A stretch of DNA of 64,000 nt from Roseovarius aestuarii (GCA_027214255.1 JAPWHL010000011.1:1-64000); one strand, 5' to 3'; positions 8,806 through 18,738 are shown, counted from the stretch's first letter. Made by a program: numbers and translations. The notes: generated by a model from the sequence alone, not told the origin.

Positions 8806-9768
8806 GTGTCATTTGACAGTAACATCATAAAATCCATTGAGGTGTTTGTCGCGCTGGTTGAAACCGGCAAGACCACGGTCGCAGCAGATGTCATGGGGAT
8901 TAGCCAATCGGCGGTGTCTCAACATTTGACGCTGTTAGAGCGAACATTTGGCGTGACCATCTTCGATCGCAAGGTACGCCCGCTGCAATTGACACAGGCG
9001 GGTACGTTGTTTCATCGCCATGCCCTGCGTATTCTGGGGGGGGTCGAGGATCTGGTTGCCGACATGCGCCATCAGGGTGCGCGCCCGATCAGCAATTTGC
9101 GCGTGGGTATTCAGGCCTCTATGGCCACCACGTTAACCCCTGATCTGGTGAGATTAGCCAAGGCGGATTTTGGCGTCGAAGATATGACAATCCTTGCCGG
9201 CCAAAGCAAGGATCACGAGGGGCTGCTGCGCACCCGCAAAGCCGATTTGGTGATCACCTCGGACCCACTATATGATCTGGACGGGTTAGAGCGACATGCG
9301 ATCATGACCGAGTCCTTCTTGCTGGTTCTTCCCCAGAGCTATCGTGGACCGGCGGGCAGTATCGGTGAATTGCTGGATCACTTGCCCTTGATCCGTTTTG
9401 CAGCCAGCACCGCTGTTGGCCGACTGACCGAACAGCATTTGCGCCGCCTTAAGGTGCGCACGCCTCGCGTCATTCAGGCCGACCGATCCAGTATGGTGAC
9501 CGCCTGTGTCGCACGCGGGATGGGGTTCACTTTCCTGACGCCCAGCCTGTTAATCGACGGGTTTGTAGAGCAGATGCCGCTGAACATCCGTCCTTTGCCG
9601 ATCACCGGGTTTTCACGCAGCATCACGTTGCTAGCGCGCGACCGTGAGTTGGGGGAATTGCCTGCGGCATTTGCCAAAACAACAAAGGCGATGCTGGCCA
9701 GTCAGGTTGCTCAGCAAATGGGCAGTACAGGCACACGCGCCATCCAATTCGCACCGGATGAGCAATAG
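8806..9768 (+). CDS. LysR-family transcriptional regulator, divergent from the MttB operon
   Basis: The 320-residue protein has an N-terminal winged helix-turn-helix (residues about 8-65, including MGISQSAVSQHL) and a C-terminal effector-binding domain. I chose GTG 8806 because GGAGG lies just upstream at 8797-8801; a longer frame from TTG 8776 lacks a ribosome site. The gene diverges from the MttB-like gene across about 125 bases, the usual arrangement for a LysR activator of a catabolic operon responding to its substrate or an intermediate. The ligand is unknown; an N-methylated amine or betaine is inferred from context. A hairpin terminator follows. Confidence 0.88.
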   Translation: MSFDSNIIKSIEVFVALVETGKTTVAADVMGISQSAVSQHLTLLERTFGVTIFDRKVRPLQLTQAGTLFHRHALRILGGVEDLVADMRHQGARPISNLRVGIQASMATTLTPDLVRLAKADFGVEDMTILAGQSKDHEGLLRTRKADLVITSDPLYDLDGLERHAIMTESFLLVLPQSYRGPAGSIGELLDHLPLIRFAASTAVGRLTEQHLRRLKVRTPRVIQADRSSMVTACVARGMGFTFLTPSLLIDGFVEQMPLNIRPLPITGFSRSITLLARDRELGELPAAFAKTTKAMLASQVAQQMGSTGTRAIQFAPDEQ

Positions 9769-9790
9769 GGCGTGTAATGCTCAGGGCGCC

Positions 9791-9831
9791 GCCCCCTCTG
9801 CACCAGTTCAACGGCACTGAGGGGGCATTTT
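9791..9831 (+). terminator. Hairpin terminator after the LysR gene
   Basis: GCCCCCTC (9791-9798) pairs with GAGGGGGC (9819-9826) and is followed by ATTTT on the plus strand. The opposite strand lacks a T-run after the stem, so it serves mainly the LysR gene, though it also follows the stop of the giant minus-strand gene. Confidence 0.6.
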
Positions 9832-9835
9832 GCCA

Positions 9836-12800
9836 TCAAACGATGCTAATGTCGTTTTCGATCAATGCGAGGGTCATGTTCTCGACTGTCAGGCTGCCGT
9901 CTGCACCAAAGTCGAACACAACGTCCGAACCGGATTGTGTGGCGAACCCCATCGCATCCGCGATGGTGGTCAGGGCGCTGAAATCATCGAACTCGATCGT
10001 GTCGACATCGTGCTCGAAATCATAAATAAAATCATCGCCTTCGCCTTCGTCATAATGGAAGGTATCCGCCCCGGCACCACCATAGATGACATCTCCGTCG
10101 TCCGCGCCGCCGTTCAGGAAATCATCGCCATCGCCGCCGCGTAGCGTGTCCGCGTCCGATCCTCCATAGAGCGTGTCATTGCCCGTGTTGCCCTCTAACA
10201 GGTCATCGCCTTCGCGGCCGGACAGATAGTCATCCCCGCCTTCGCCGCGCAAGGTGTTCGCGCCTTGTGTGCCCCACATGCGATCCTCACCCGTGTTTGA
10301 ACCATAGGCGCTTTCGAAATCCTTGATCGTGTCGTCCGCAGCCCAAGACCGGAAGGCTTCGTTGTCGCGCAGGTCCAGCGACACACCGTCAGGCGAGTCG
10401 AAATACGAAATCGTGTCTTCGCCGGTACCGCCATCAAAGCTGTCTATGCCACCGCCCACATGGACAATATCGTCACTGACACCCAGCTCAATCACATCGT
10501 CGCCGCCCAAATCGCGTACGATGTCATCTCCATAGAAGGTCTGCAGTGTGTTCTTGCCTTCGGTCCCGGTCATGTCGTCGTCACCGCCGGGAACCTTGCG
10601 CCATTGAAAGGTGTATTCCACGGTGCGGTAGGGGGTCAGCAGGGTCAGATCGCCCGAACTGTTGCTTAGGGCGGCGCTGGTGTTGCCCCAAAAGAACTGC
10701 GTATCGGTATTGGTGCCTTGCCCCATCGAAATGCGGATGGTTTCGCCCGCGCCGACAATGACGCTGTCACCCCAGTCATAGAACGTGCCGGTCTGGTATT
10801 GCAGCCGCCAGTCGCGCAGGTCGGCATCGGACGACCCGGTGTTGGTAATTTCCACCCATTCGCCGTTGACGTTGTCATCGTCCACGCCCGGCACGTCAAA
10901 GTTGACGGCGGAAATCTCGAACTCGGCTGTAATCAGCTGTGTTCCTTCGAACGGGTAATCAAAACCGGCCACTTTTCCGTTGGTGTCGTTGCGACGTAGC
11001 TCTACCTCGTCGGCGGTGTTGCTCAGTGTGTTTAGTGTCTCGTTGGCGTAGCGCTCTAACCCGGCGTCGGTGCCATTGCCCAGATAAACGCGCAGCCGTT
11101 CTCCGGACGCAATCGTGTCGCCTGCGTCAAATTGATAAACCGTGCCATCAGTATACAGGTGATACCCATCCAGTGAGATGGTTTGTGATGACGTATTGTG
11201 CAGGTTGACCCATTCGCCATTGAGGTTGGAGGCGTCTGAACCTTCCGCGTCATAGTTGACAGTGATGTCGAGGGCCGCTGACACGCTTTGCGCATCTGAA
11301 TCTGCCGATCCCCAGCTGTGGCTTTCTACAATGTCGCGGTTCGGGGTCATCAATTCGATCGCGCGCGAGCCGGAGTTGTAAAGCACCCCTTTGGAACTGC
11401 CCCAATATACGCTGTCAGCCGTATCTGTGCCGCTGCCCATGTAGATGGTCACAGTTTCGCCTGCCGCCAATGGGCGATCCTCAAGAAAGACGTATTGCTC
11501 GGGGCCGACCGCCAGCTTCCAGTTCGCAAGGTTTTGCTCGGTTGTTGACGCGTTACGCAGTGTCACCCACTCGCCATTGGGGTTTTCGTTGTCATCGCCG
11601 GGGGCGTCGAAATTGGCCCTCTCGATTACGATGCCGTAATCCGTGGAGGCCCCGCTGTTGTTGGGCCATTCATGGCGCAGCAATACATCGTCATTGGTGT
11701 CGATCAACTCGACGTAATCACCGCTGTTGCCCAAGATCGCCTTGGAGTTCCCCCAATGTTTGACCGTATCCGTGTCAGTGCCGCTGCCCACCAGAACGCG
11801 CAGGTTCGTATGTGCGGCCAGTATGGTACCGTCGGTGAATGTATAGTCGTAACTGCCTGATTTCAGGCTGTAACCGCTGAGGTCAATCTCGCTGTCGCTG
11901 GTGTTGTGCAGGGCCGCCCATTCGCCATTCGGGTTGTCATTGTCGGTGCCTTCTGTGTCGAAATTCGTCGATAGACGAATGGCACCGCGCGCATTCTCAT
12001 CGATGCTTTGTTCGCTGCCCCAGACATAGGCATCCACCGCTTGTGAGAGTGGTGACCATATTTCTAGTTTGCCCGTGTCATTGTTCAGGATGCTGCTGTC
12101 ATTGCCCCAATAGCGCACTCCTGCGCTGTCGGTGCCCGACCCGATAAAGATTTTCAGTGTGTCACCGGCTGCCAGTGTTTCACCGTTCTGGAAAAAGTAA
12201 TCGTTGCTGTCATCCTTGATGCGGTAGTTGGTCAGATCCACCGTGCTGTCGCCTGCATTGCGCACGACAATCCACTCGCCATTCAGGTTTTCGCTATCAG
12301 TCCCGGGGGCATCCATCTGAACGTCGTCAATCACCAGCGCGGCCACCGGGGCGTCGATGTCGACATCACCCGTGTCGGGATCTCGGTCCCAACTGTGGCT
12401 GTGTTCGGTGGTGCCATAGGGGGTCAACAGCTTTAGCTCGCCTTGCGTGTTGCTCAGCGCCGCCTCGGTGTTGCCCCAGAAGAATTGGGTCGCGGTATCA
12501 GTGCCTTGGCCCATCGAGAGGCGGATACTCTCGCCTGCGCCCAGAACCGTGTTCTCGCCCCAGTCATAGAATGTGCCAGTCTGATATTGCAGCCGGTAGT
12601 CGCGCAAATTGGCGCTGGATGATCCAGTGTTGGTGATCTCGATGAATTCCCCGTTGGGGTTGTCATCATCCGAGCCGGGTGCATCAAAGCTGACGGCGGT
12701 GATCTGAAATTCGTTTGTAACCAGCGCCTGGCCGGTGAACGGATATTCATAGCTGGATACCGCGCCGGCAGTTTCGTTGTCGCGCAGCTCTACCTCGTCG

Positions 12801-15800
12801 GCGGTATTGTTGAACGTGTTTAACGTGCCGTTGGCGAAACGGTTCATACCGTTGTCTGTGCCATTGCCCAGATAAACGCGCAGGCGTTCGCCTGCAGCAA
12901 TCGTGTCGCCCGCGTCAAACTGATATTCGGTGCCATCCGTATAAAGATGATACCCATCCAACGACACGGTTTGCGACGACAGATTGGTCAGGTTCACCCA
13001 TTCGCCATTGGGGTTTTCAGAGTCCGTGCCTTGGGCATCATAGTTGACAGTGATTTCAATCGCAGCGCCCACGCTTTGCTTGGCAGAGTCCGCGCTGCCC
13101 CAGCTGTGGGTTTCGACCACGTCGCGGTTCGGCGATTTCAACTCGATCCCGCGTGAGCCAGAGTTGTACAAAATTGCGCTGGAATTGCCCCAATAAATGC
13201 TGTCCGCGGTGTTCGTACCCGTGCCCATGTAGACGGTCAGAGAGGCACCGGCGGCCAAAGGCGTGTCTTCCAGAAAAACCAGTTGTTCGGGACCGACCTC
13301 CAGCTTCCAGTTGACGAGGTTCTGCTCGGTCGTGCTGGAATTGCGGATGGTCAGGAATTCACCATTAGGGTTGGCGTTATCGCTGCCGGGGGCGTCGAAA
13401 TTGACCCGGTCGATGACGATGCCGTAATCGGTGATCGGCTCGTGCGGATTGGGCCATTCGTGGCGCAACAAAACCTCGTCATCGGCGTCGATAAGGTCGA
13501 CGCGGTCGCCACTGTTGCCAAGGATCGCGGCGCTGTTGCCCCAGTATTTCAGCGTGTCGGTGTCTGTACCTGTTCCGACCAAAACGCGCAGATTGGCGCC
13601 TGCGGCCAGCGAGGTCCCGCTGTCAAAGCTGTAGACATAACTGCCTGACACCAGACTATAACCCGTCAGGTCAATCGCGCTATCGGAGCTGTTGAATAGG
13701 GCCACCCATTCGCCATTGGGATTGGCGTTGTCGCTGCCTTCGGTGTCGTAGTTGGCGGACAAGCGGATTGCGCCGCGCGGGTTTTCATTGATGTTTGTAT
13801 CGTCGCCCCATGCGTAGGCGTCAACGGCGAAAGAATTGGGGGTCCAAATCTCAAGTGTGCCATTGTCGTTGTTCAGAATGCTGCTGTCATTGCCCCAATA
13901 GCGCACTCCCGCGCTGTCGGTGCCTGACCCGATATAGATTTTCAGACTGTCACCGGGGGCGAGGGATTCATCGTCCAGAAATTGATAATCCGCGCTATCG
14001 TCTTTCAGACGCCATCCGGTCAGATCGACCGCCTCGGGGCCAGCGTTGCGCACGACCACCCATTCACCGTTGGGGTTTGCGCTGTCTGTTCCGGGGGCGT
14101 TCATCTGGACATCGTCGATCACGATGGAGCCGACAGGGCCATCAATCGCCGTATCGCCACCGGTGGTGGAGCGGGTCCAGCTGAATGTGTCGCTTTCGGT
14201 GCGGTAGGGGGTCAGCAGTTTTAGCTGACCTGATGTATTGCTGAGCGCGGCCGAGGTGTTGCCCCAGAAGAATTCGCTGGCTGTATCCGTGCCCTGTCCC
14301 ATACGGATGCGGATCGTTTCGCCTGCGCCAATGATCGCGCTTTCGTTCCAGTCAAAGAACGTGCCGGTTTGATATTGCACGCGCCAGTCGCGCAAATCCG
14401 CGTCGCTGGAGCCATTGTTGGTGATTTCAAACCATTCCCCGTTGGGATTGGTCGCGTCCACACCGGGGGCATCAAAATTGACCGCCGTTATCTCCAGTTC
14501 GGCGCGGATCAATTCAGTGCCGGTAAACGGATACGTAAAGCTGGACACCGCGCCACCGCTTTCATTGTCGCGCAGTTCGACGCCGTCGGCAGTGTTGTTG
14601 AACGTGTTCAATGCCTCGTTGGAGTACCGTTCCATTCCGGAATCGGTACCATTGCCCACATAGACGCGCATCCGGTCGCCCGCGGCGATCACGTCATCGC
14701 TGTCGAACGTATAGGTGGTGCCATCCGAATACAGATGATAGCCGTCCAGCGATACGGATTGCGACGACAGGTTGGTCAGGTTCACCCATTCGCCGTTCAG
14801 GTTTTCGGCATCCGTGCCGGGGGCGTCATAGTTGATTGTCAATTCGATCGCGGCGCCAACGCTTTGGGCGCTGGAGGGCGCGCTGCCCCAGCTGTGGGTT
14901 TCCACCACAACGCGGTTTGGGGCCATCAATTCGATCCCGCGCGAGCCCGAATTATACAGGATTGCGCTGGAGTTTCCCCAATAAACGCTGTCAGACGTAT
15001 TGGTGCCCGACCCCATGTAGACAGTCAGGGATGCACCGGCCTCGAGTGGTTGGTCCTCTAGAAAGACAAACTGTTCCGAGTCGACGGTCAGCTTCCAGTT
15101 GACCAAGTTTTGCACGGCAGAGCTGGAATTGCGGATCGTGAAAAACTCGCCGTTGGGGTTGGCATTGTCGCTGCCGATAGCGTCGAAATTCACCCGGTCA
15201 ATGACGATGCCGTAATCGGTAACTGCATCCAGCGGGGCGGGCCACTCATGGCTAAGGATGATCTCGTCTTCGTCGTCGATCAGGTCCACGCGGTCGCCGC
15301 CGTTGGACAGGATCGCGGCGGATTTGCCCCAGTGTTTTTCGGTCGCTGTATCGGTCCCGGTGCCAACCAGAACGCGCAGGTTCATCCCGGACGCCAGCGA
15401 GGTGCCATCAGCAAAGGTGTATTCGTGGCCATCATTGACGATCTTGTAACCGCTTAGATCAATTGCGCTGTCGGATGTGTTGAACAGCGCCACCCATTCG
15501 CCATTGGGGTCCGCATTGTCGCTGCCTTCGGCGTCGAAGTTGACGGACAGCTGGATCGCGCCACGCGGATTTTCATCCGTTGAATCGTAGGTGTCCCAAG
15601 CATAGGCGTCGACCGCCTGCGAACGGGGTGTCCAGATTTCCAGTTTGCCACCATCATTATTGAGAATGCCAATTTCGTTGCCCCAATAGCGCACACCAGC
15701 GCTGTCAGTGCCTGCGCCCAGATAGATCTTGAGAGTTTCACCGGGGTCCAGAACCTCGCCATCATTAAAGACGTAGTCATTGCTATCGTCCTTGATGCGC

Positions 15801-16714
15801 CAATGCGTCAAATCAACGGACGCAGCTCCGGCATTGCGGATGACAACCCATTCGCCATTGGGGTTTGTGGCATCATCCGCACCGGGGGAGTCATATTGAA
15901 CGTCGTCAATGACGATGGATGACTGCGGCGCGGTGAAATGTGTGTTCGGCCACAGTTGGTTGTCGCGAATGTTCAGATAGGTGTCGCGCAGGTAGATGAC
16001 GTCGCCAGTATTGTCGAACAGGGGTTCTGTCAGGCCCAGATACATTGCATCTGCCGTATCGGTGCCCGCACCCACATAGATGCGAAACGACTCCCCTACG
16101 TCCAGAACGGTGCCATTCGGGATCGTGATCGTTGAATCCTTGCCATCCTTGCGGATGCTCCACCCCGAGATATCCTCGGACACGGTGCCGTTGTTCTGGA
16201 TATGGACGAATTCATCACCGACATTCAGATAGTCGTCGCCCGCAGCGTCGTAATTGACGAACATTTCGATTTTGGACCATGTCGACGGATCGCCCCCCGA
16301 CGCGCCTTCTTCCCACATGCCCACTCCGGCAAGCTGGGCGCGTTCGCTCGCGGCGAAGTAATCGGCGCGGTAATCGGGTTCGAACTCATAGCTGACGGCC
16401 AGACCCAAACCTTCTTCGATCAGGGTGACCGCGATGTTTTCACCATCAACAAAAACGTGACGCACCGGGCGGTTTTTTGATGATGAGTCCTCGTTTTGAG
16501 CCTCAAGAAGCACATGCGTGCCCACTGGGATCAGTTCGGCGAGACGGTCGGTCGCCTCGGCCGAAAAGGCCTGATCTGTCGTTGTTTCGTTCGTGTCGAC
16601 ACCGGCGATGCGAATGCGATCCAGCAATCCCTCCGGTGGGGTGTATCCGTCATCCCAAACGACATCGAATGTATCGCCATCAATGATTTTGGTGACCGTC
16701 GCGCCCCAGATCAT
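9836..16714 (-). CDS. Giant secreted modular protein: staphylococcal-nuclease domain, 16 lamin-tail domains, RTX calcium-binding C-terminus
   Basis: The 2292-residue protein begins with a thermonuclease-like domain (residues 4-136). It keeps IDGDTF, Arg35, Asp40-Thr41-x-Glu43 and Arg residues near 82-85, matching the staphylococcal nuclease active site. Sixteen lamin-tail (LTD) immunoglobulin-like domains follow, most marked by an N.NGEW core. The first (about 148-262) is divergent; the other 15 fall into three consecutive copies of one five-domain unit starting near residues 272, 869 and 1465. From about 2040 come RTX nonapeptides (GGDGDD, GGAGAD) and an aliphatic C-terminus typical of type I secretion signals. 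There is no N-terminal signal peptide. Predicted role: calcium-stabilised extracellular nuclease with a long LTD stalk. LTDs joined to secreted bacterial nucleases are known; this arrangement is unusual. No type I exporter is adjacent. Confidence 0.9.
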   Translation of the reverse strand: MIWGATVTKIIDGDTFDVVWDDGYTPPEGLLDRIRIAGVDTNETTTDQAFSAEATDRLAELIPVGTHVLLEAQNEDSSSKNRPVRHVFVDGENIAVTLIEEGLGLAVSYEFEPDYRADYFAASERAQLAGVGMWEEGASGGDPSTWSKIEMFVNYDAAGDDYLNVGDEFVHIQNNGTVSEDISGWSIRKDGKDSTITIPNGTVLDVGESFRIYVGAGTDTADAMYLGLTEPLFDNTGDVIYLRDTYLNIRDNQLWPNTHFTAPQSSIVIDDVQYDSPGADDATNPNGEWVVIRNAGAASVDLTHWRIKDDSNDYVFNDGEVLDPGETLKIYLGAGTDSAGVRYWGNEIGILNNDGGKLEIWTPRSQAVDAYAWDTYDSTDENPRGAIQLSVNFDAEGSDNADPNGEWVALFNTSDSAIDLSGYKIVNDGHEYTFADGTSLASGMNLRVLVGTGTDTATEKHWGKSAAILSNGGDRVDLIDDEDEIILSHEWPAPLDAVTDYGIVIDRVNFDAIGSDNANPNGEFFTIRNSSSAVQNLVNWKLTVDSEQFVFLEDQPLEAGASLTVYMGSGTNTSDSVYWGNSSAILYNSGSRGIELMAPNRVVVETHSWGSAPSSAQSVGAAIELTINYDAPGTDAENLNGEWVNLTNLSSQSVSLDGYHLYSDGTTYTFDSDDVIAAGDRMRVYVGNGTDSGMERYSNEALNTFNNTADGVELRDNESGGAVSSFTYPFTGTELIRAELEITAVNFDAPGVDATNPNGEWFEITNNGSSDADLRDWRVQYQTGTFFDWNESAIIGAGETIRIRMGQGTDTASEFFWGNTSAALSNTSGQLKLLTPYRTESDTFSWTRSTTGGDTAIDGPVGSIVIDDVQMNAPGTDSANPNGEWVVVRNAGPEAVDLTGWRLKDDSADYQFLDDESLAPGDSLKIYIGSGTDSAGVRYWGNDSSILNNDNGTLEIWTPNSFAVDAYAWGDDTNINENPRGAIRLSANYDTEGSDNANPNGEWVALFNSSDSAIDLTGYSLVSGSYVYSFDSGTSLAAGANLRVLVGTGTDTDTLKYWGNSAAILGNSGDRVDLIDADDEVLLRHEWPNPHEPITDYGIVIDRVNFDAPGSDNANPNGEFLTIRNSSTTEQNLVNWKLEVGPEQLVFLEDTPLAAGASLTVYMGTGTNTADSIYWGNSSAILYNSGSRGIELKSPNRDVVETHSWGSADSAKQSVGAAIEITVNYDAQGTDSENPNGEWVNLTNLSSQTVSLDGYHLYTDGTEYQFDAGDTIAAGERLRVYLGNGTDNGMNRFANGTLNTFNNTADEVELRDNETAGAVSSYEYPFTGQALVTNEFQITAVSFDAPGSDDDNPNGEFIEITNTGSSSANLRDYRLQYQTGTFYDWGENTVLGAGESIRLSMGQGTDTATQFFWGNTEAALSNTQGELKLLTPYGTTEHSHSWDRDPDTGDVDIDAPVAALVIDDVQMDAPGTDSENLNGEWIVVRNAGDSTVDLTNYRIKDDSNDYFFQNGETLAAGDTLKIFIGSGTDSAGVRYWGNDSSILNNDTGKLEIWSPLSQAVDAYVWGSEQSIDENARGAIRLSTNFDTEGTDNDNPNGEWAALHNTSDSEIDLSGYSLKSGSYDYTFTDGTILAAHTNLRVLVGSGTDTDTVKHWGNSKAILGNSGDYVELIDTNDDVLLRHEWPNNSGASTDYGIVIERANFDAPGDDNENPNGEWVTLRNASTTEQNLANWKLAVGPEQYVFLEDRPLAAGETVTIYMGSGTDTADSVYWGSSKGVLYNSGSRAIELMTPNRDIVESHSWGSADSDAQSVSAALDITVNYDAEGSDASNLNGEWVNLHNTSSQTISLDGYHLYTDGTVYQFDAGDTIASGERLRVYLGNGTDAGLERYANETLNTLSNTADEVELRRNDTNGKVAGFDYPFEGTQLITAEFEISAVNFDVPGVDDDNVNGEWVEITNTGSSDADLRDWRLQYQTGTFYDWGDSVIVGAGETIRISMGQGTNTDTQFFWGNTSAALSNSSGDLTLLTPYRTVEYTFQWRKVPGGDDDMTGTEGKNTLQTFYGDDIVRDLGGDDVIELGVSDDIVHVGGGIDSFDGGTGEDTISYFDSPDGVSLDLRDNEAFRSWAADDTIKDFESAYGSNTGEDRMWGTQGANTLRGEGGDDYLSGREGDDLLEGNTGNDTLYGGSDADTLRGGDGDDFLNGGADDGDVIYGGAGADTFHYDEGEGDDFIYDFEHDVDTIEFDDFSALTTIADAMGFATQSGSDVVFDFGADGSLTVENMTLALIENDISIV
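12322..15919 (-). repeat. Higher-order tandem repeat (about 1.79 kb unit) inside the giant LTD gene
   Basis: The start of LTD type A recurs at about 15901, 14110 and 12322, giving spacings of 1791 and 1788 bp (597 and 596 codons). Within each unit five distinguishable LTD types occur in the same order. They are recognised by IDDVQ, NPNGEWVALFN, GIVI(D/E)R, SLDGYHLY and LQYQTGTF-like signatures. The third unit runs on to about 10.6 kb. The copies are clearly diverged, so the duplications are not recent. Confidence 0.85.
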
Positions 16715-16788
16715 GCTGCGATCAGCACAATGGCCGCCTCCGTTTTGGAAACACTGGAAAGGGCGACATGAATGGTGTGATGGGTCAT
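16711..16788 (-). CDS. Possible 25-residue leader ORF overlapping the start of the giant nuclease gene
   Basis: A 25-codon frame begins ATG ACC CAT and ends at a TGA that overlaps the ATG of the giant gene in the ATGA form. AGGA lies 5 bases before its ATG, a better ribosome site than any before the giant gene itself. The peptide (MTHHTIHVALSSVSK, then EAAIVLIAA) has no recognised family. It could be a coupling leader that loads ribosomes for the large gene, or chance. A frameshifted true N-terminus of the large protein is another possibility. Confidence 0.4.
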   Translation of the reverse strand: MTHHTIHVALSSVSKTEAAIVLIAA

Positions 16789-17158
16789 GAAAGTCCTGCT
16801 GCTGCTCGGCTGTTTTTTGTTATTGATACAATTGTTCTCGGTGACAACAATTCTCCTATGAATACGGCCATAATGAGGCCTGCGTCACGTAAAGTGATGT
16901 CTAATCCCTAACAATTGAGGCTTTTGAGTGGGATCTCCGCATTGATTTTGCACAGCGGTATCGCGCCCTATGCGCGTCAGATGATGTCACGGCGCCCGAT
17001 TGCCTTCACATCGGCGCCCATATAGCTGCCGGGGCACTGGCTTATCTGGGGGTGTGAATTTCCGTCTACCCAAACCCTTGCGGCTGTCCTATAGTGGCTG
17101 TGGATAACTGGGCGTAAGACCCAACTCATCGAGGCAGAGAAGAGAAGGGGACAGGCCG
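16789..17158. other. Intergenic region between the giant nuclease and nrdR
   Basis: These 370 bases hold the divergent promoter region. The half next to the giant gene is AT-rich (around 16800-16880), consistent with a promoter. A perfect DnaA-box 9-mer lies at 17099-17107. AAGGGG 8 bases before ATG 17159 is the likely nrdR ribosome site. I see no gene and no clear NrdR box. Confidence 0.5.
17099..17107 (-). promoter_or_regulatory. DnaA-box-like 9-mer upstream of nrdR
   Basis: TGTGGATAA is the reverse complement of the DnaA box TTATCCACA and lies 52 bases before the nrdR start. A single 9-mer match is expected about once by chance in a window this size, so its function is uncertain. Confidence 0.3.
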
Positions 17159-17629
17159 ATGCGCTGCCCGTTTTGCGGAAATATTGAAACGCAGGTCAAG
17201 GATTCACGTCCGGCGGAAGAGCATGTCTCGATCCGACGGAGACGGTTTTGCCCGGCCTGCGGAGGGCGGTTCACCACTTACGAACGCGTCCAATTGCGTG
17301 ATCTGGTCGTGGTCAAAACCAACGGCCGCCGCGAAGATTTTGACCGGGACAAGCTGGAGCGCTCGATCCGTATTGCCCTACAAAAACGCCCTGTCGAACC
17401 GGACCGGATAGAACAGATGATTTCGGGTATCGTGCGTCGGTTGGAAAGCATGGGCGAGACGGACATCCCGTCTAAAACCGTGGGTGAGATCGTGATGGAA
17501 AGCTTGGCGCGAATTGATACCGTTGCCTATGTGCGCTTTGCCAGCGTCTATAAGAATTTCCAAGCGGCAGATGATTTCGACAAGTTCGTCAGTGAGTTAC
17601 GCCCCGATACTGGCAAGCCTGACGCGTGA
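17159..17629 (+). CDS. nrdR: Transcriptional repressor NrdR
   Basis: The 156-residue protein matches NrdR in length and layout. An N-terminal zinc ribbon (MRCPFCG, then [16 protein letters not shown]) is followed by an ATP-cone domain ([16 protein letters not shown] onward) that senses dNTP/ATP balance. NrdR represses ribonucleotide reductase genes. Its GTGA overlap with the next gene shows a nrdR-ribD operon, an order common in proteobacteria; the usual ribE does not follow here. The ribosome site AAGGGG supports the ATG at 17159. Confidence 0.97.
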   Translation: MRCPFCGNIETQVKDSRPAEEHVSIRRRRFCPACGGRFTTYERVQLRDLVVVKTNGRREDFDRDKLERSIRIALQKRPVEPDRIEQMISGIVRRLESMGETDIPSKTVGEIVMESLARIDTVAYVRFASVYKNFQAADDFDKFVSELRPDTGKPDA

Positions 17630-18723
17630 GGGACGACGATCATCGGTGGATGCGCGCGGCCCGTGCGTTGGGCCGTCGCGGGTTGGGGCAGACATGGCCA
17701 AATCCCGCTGTTGGCTGTGTCATTGTCTCGCCCGACGGACGCGTTCTGGGGCGGGGATCGACCGCGCCCGGCGGACGTCCTCATGCCGAGCCACAAGCCT
17801 TGGCGCAGGCGGGCGCGGGTGCGCGTGGCGCGACCGCTTATGTCACGCTGGAACCCTGTGCACATCACGGCAAGACCCCCCCCTGTAGCGAAGCATTGAT
17901 CGCAGCGGGTGTTGCACGCGTGGTTGTCGCCTGTGGTGATCCTGACCCGCGTGTGGCCGGGCGCGGCCTGTCCGGATTGCGCGCGGCCGGTATCGAGGTG
18001 CGCGAAGGTGTGTTGCAAGCCGAGGTGTCCCGTGATCTGGCCGGTTTCTTCAGCCGCATAACAACGGGACGTCCTGAAATTTTGTTGAAACTGGCGACAT
18101 CGTTTGATGGGCGGATCGCCACGGCCTCGGGGCAATCCAAATGGATCACCGGCCCTGACGCGCGACGGGTTGTGCATGCCATGCGCGCGACACATGACGC
18201 GGTGATGGTCGGAGCAGGCACTGCACGCGCCGATGATCCGATGTTGAACGTGCGAGACATGGGCGTATGCCGCCAGCCGGTGCGCGTGGTTGTCTCGCGC
18301 CGCTTGGACCTGCCGTTGTTATCGCAGCTGGCCCGAACGGCCCGCGAGGTGCCCGTGTGGTTGATCCACGGAACGGATGCGGACGCAGCCTTGGTCGATG
18401 CTTGGACGGGGCTTGGTGCGCATTTGATCCCGGTGGGAGTGACGGGTGGTCAGTTGGACCTGAATGCCGGGATGAGGGCGCTGGGAGCGGCCGGGTTGAC
18501 CCGTGTCTTTTGCGAGGGCGGTGGCGCATTGGCGGCCTCGTTGCTGCGAGCCGGTTTGGTGGATCGGTTGGCGCAGTTCAGTGCAGGCCTTGCTCTGGGC
18601 GCTGAGGGGCGACCCTGTCTTGGGCCTTTGGGCGTTGAAGCACTGGAAGGAGCCCCGCGTTTTACGTTGGATGAGGTGCGTGCGGTTGGCGCGGACATGA
18701 TGAGCCTATGGCGTGCCGACTGA
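17626..18723 (+). CDS. ribD: Bifunctional riboflavin deaminase/reductase RibD
   Basis: The 365-residue protein carries out two early riboflavin steps: deamination of the pyrimidine and reduction of the ribosyl side chain. The N-terminal deaminase has the zinc site [11 protein letters not shown] and [11 protein letters not shown] (about residues 45-85). The C-terminal reductase has [12 protein letters not shown] near 150 and [12 protein letters not shown] near 300. The GTG start overlaps the nrdR stop by 4 bases, so the two are coupled. Length is normal for the family. A short gene-end repeat element follows 16 bases after the stop. Confidence 0.96.
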   Translation: MRDDDHRWMRAARALGRRGLGQTWPNPAVGCVIVSPDGRVLGRGSTAPGGRPHAEPQALAQAGAGARGATAYVTLEPCAHHGKTPPCSEALIAAGVARVVVACGDPDPRVAGRGLSGLRAAGIEVREGVLQAEVSRDLAGFFSRITTGRPEILLKLATSFDGRIATASGQSKWITGPDARRVVHAMRATHDAVMVGAGTARADDPMLNVRDMGVCRQPVRVVVSRRLDLPLLSQLARTAREVPVWLIHGTDADAALVDAWTGLGAHLIPVGVTGGQLDLNAGMRALGAAGLTRVFCEGGGALAASLLRAGLVDRLAQFSAGLALGAEGRPCLGPLGVEALEGAPRFTLDEVRAVGADMMSLWRAD

Positions 18724-18738
18724 TGCCCGGTCGGTTTT

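Noticed and set aside
10323-16771. Numerous 60-230 codon plus-strand frames opposite the giant gene
   Set aside because: They are shadows created by the strong codon bias and repeats of the minus-strand gene; none has start signals or family features.
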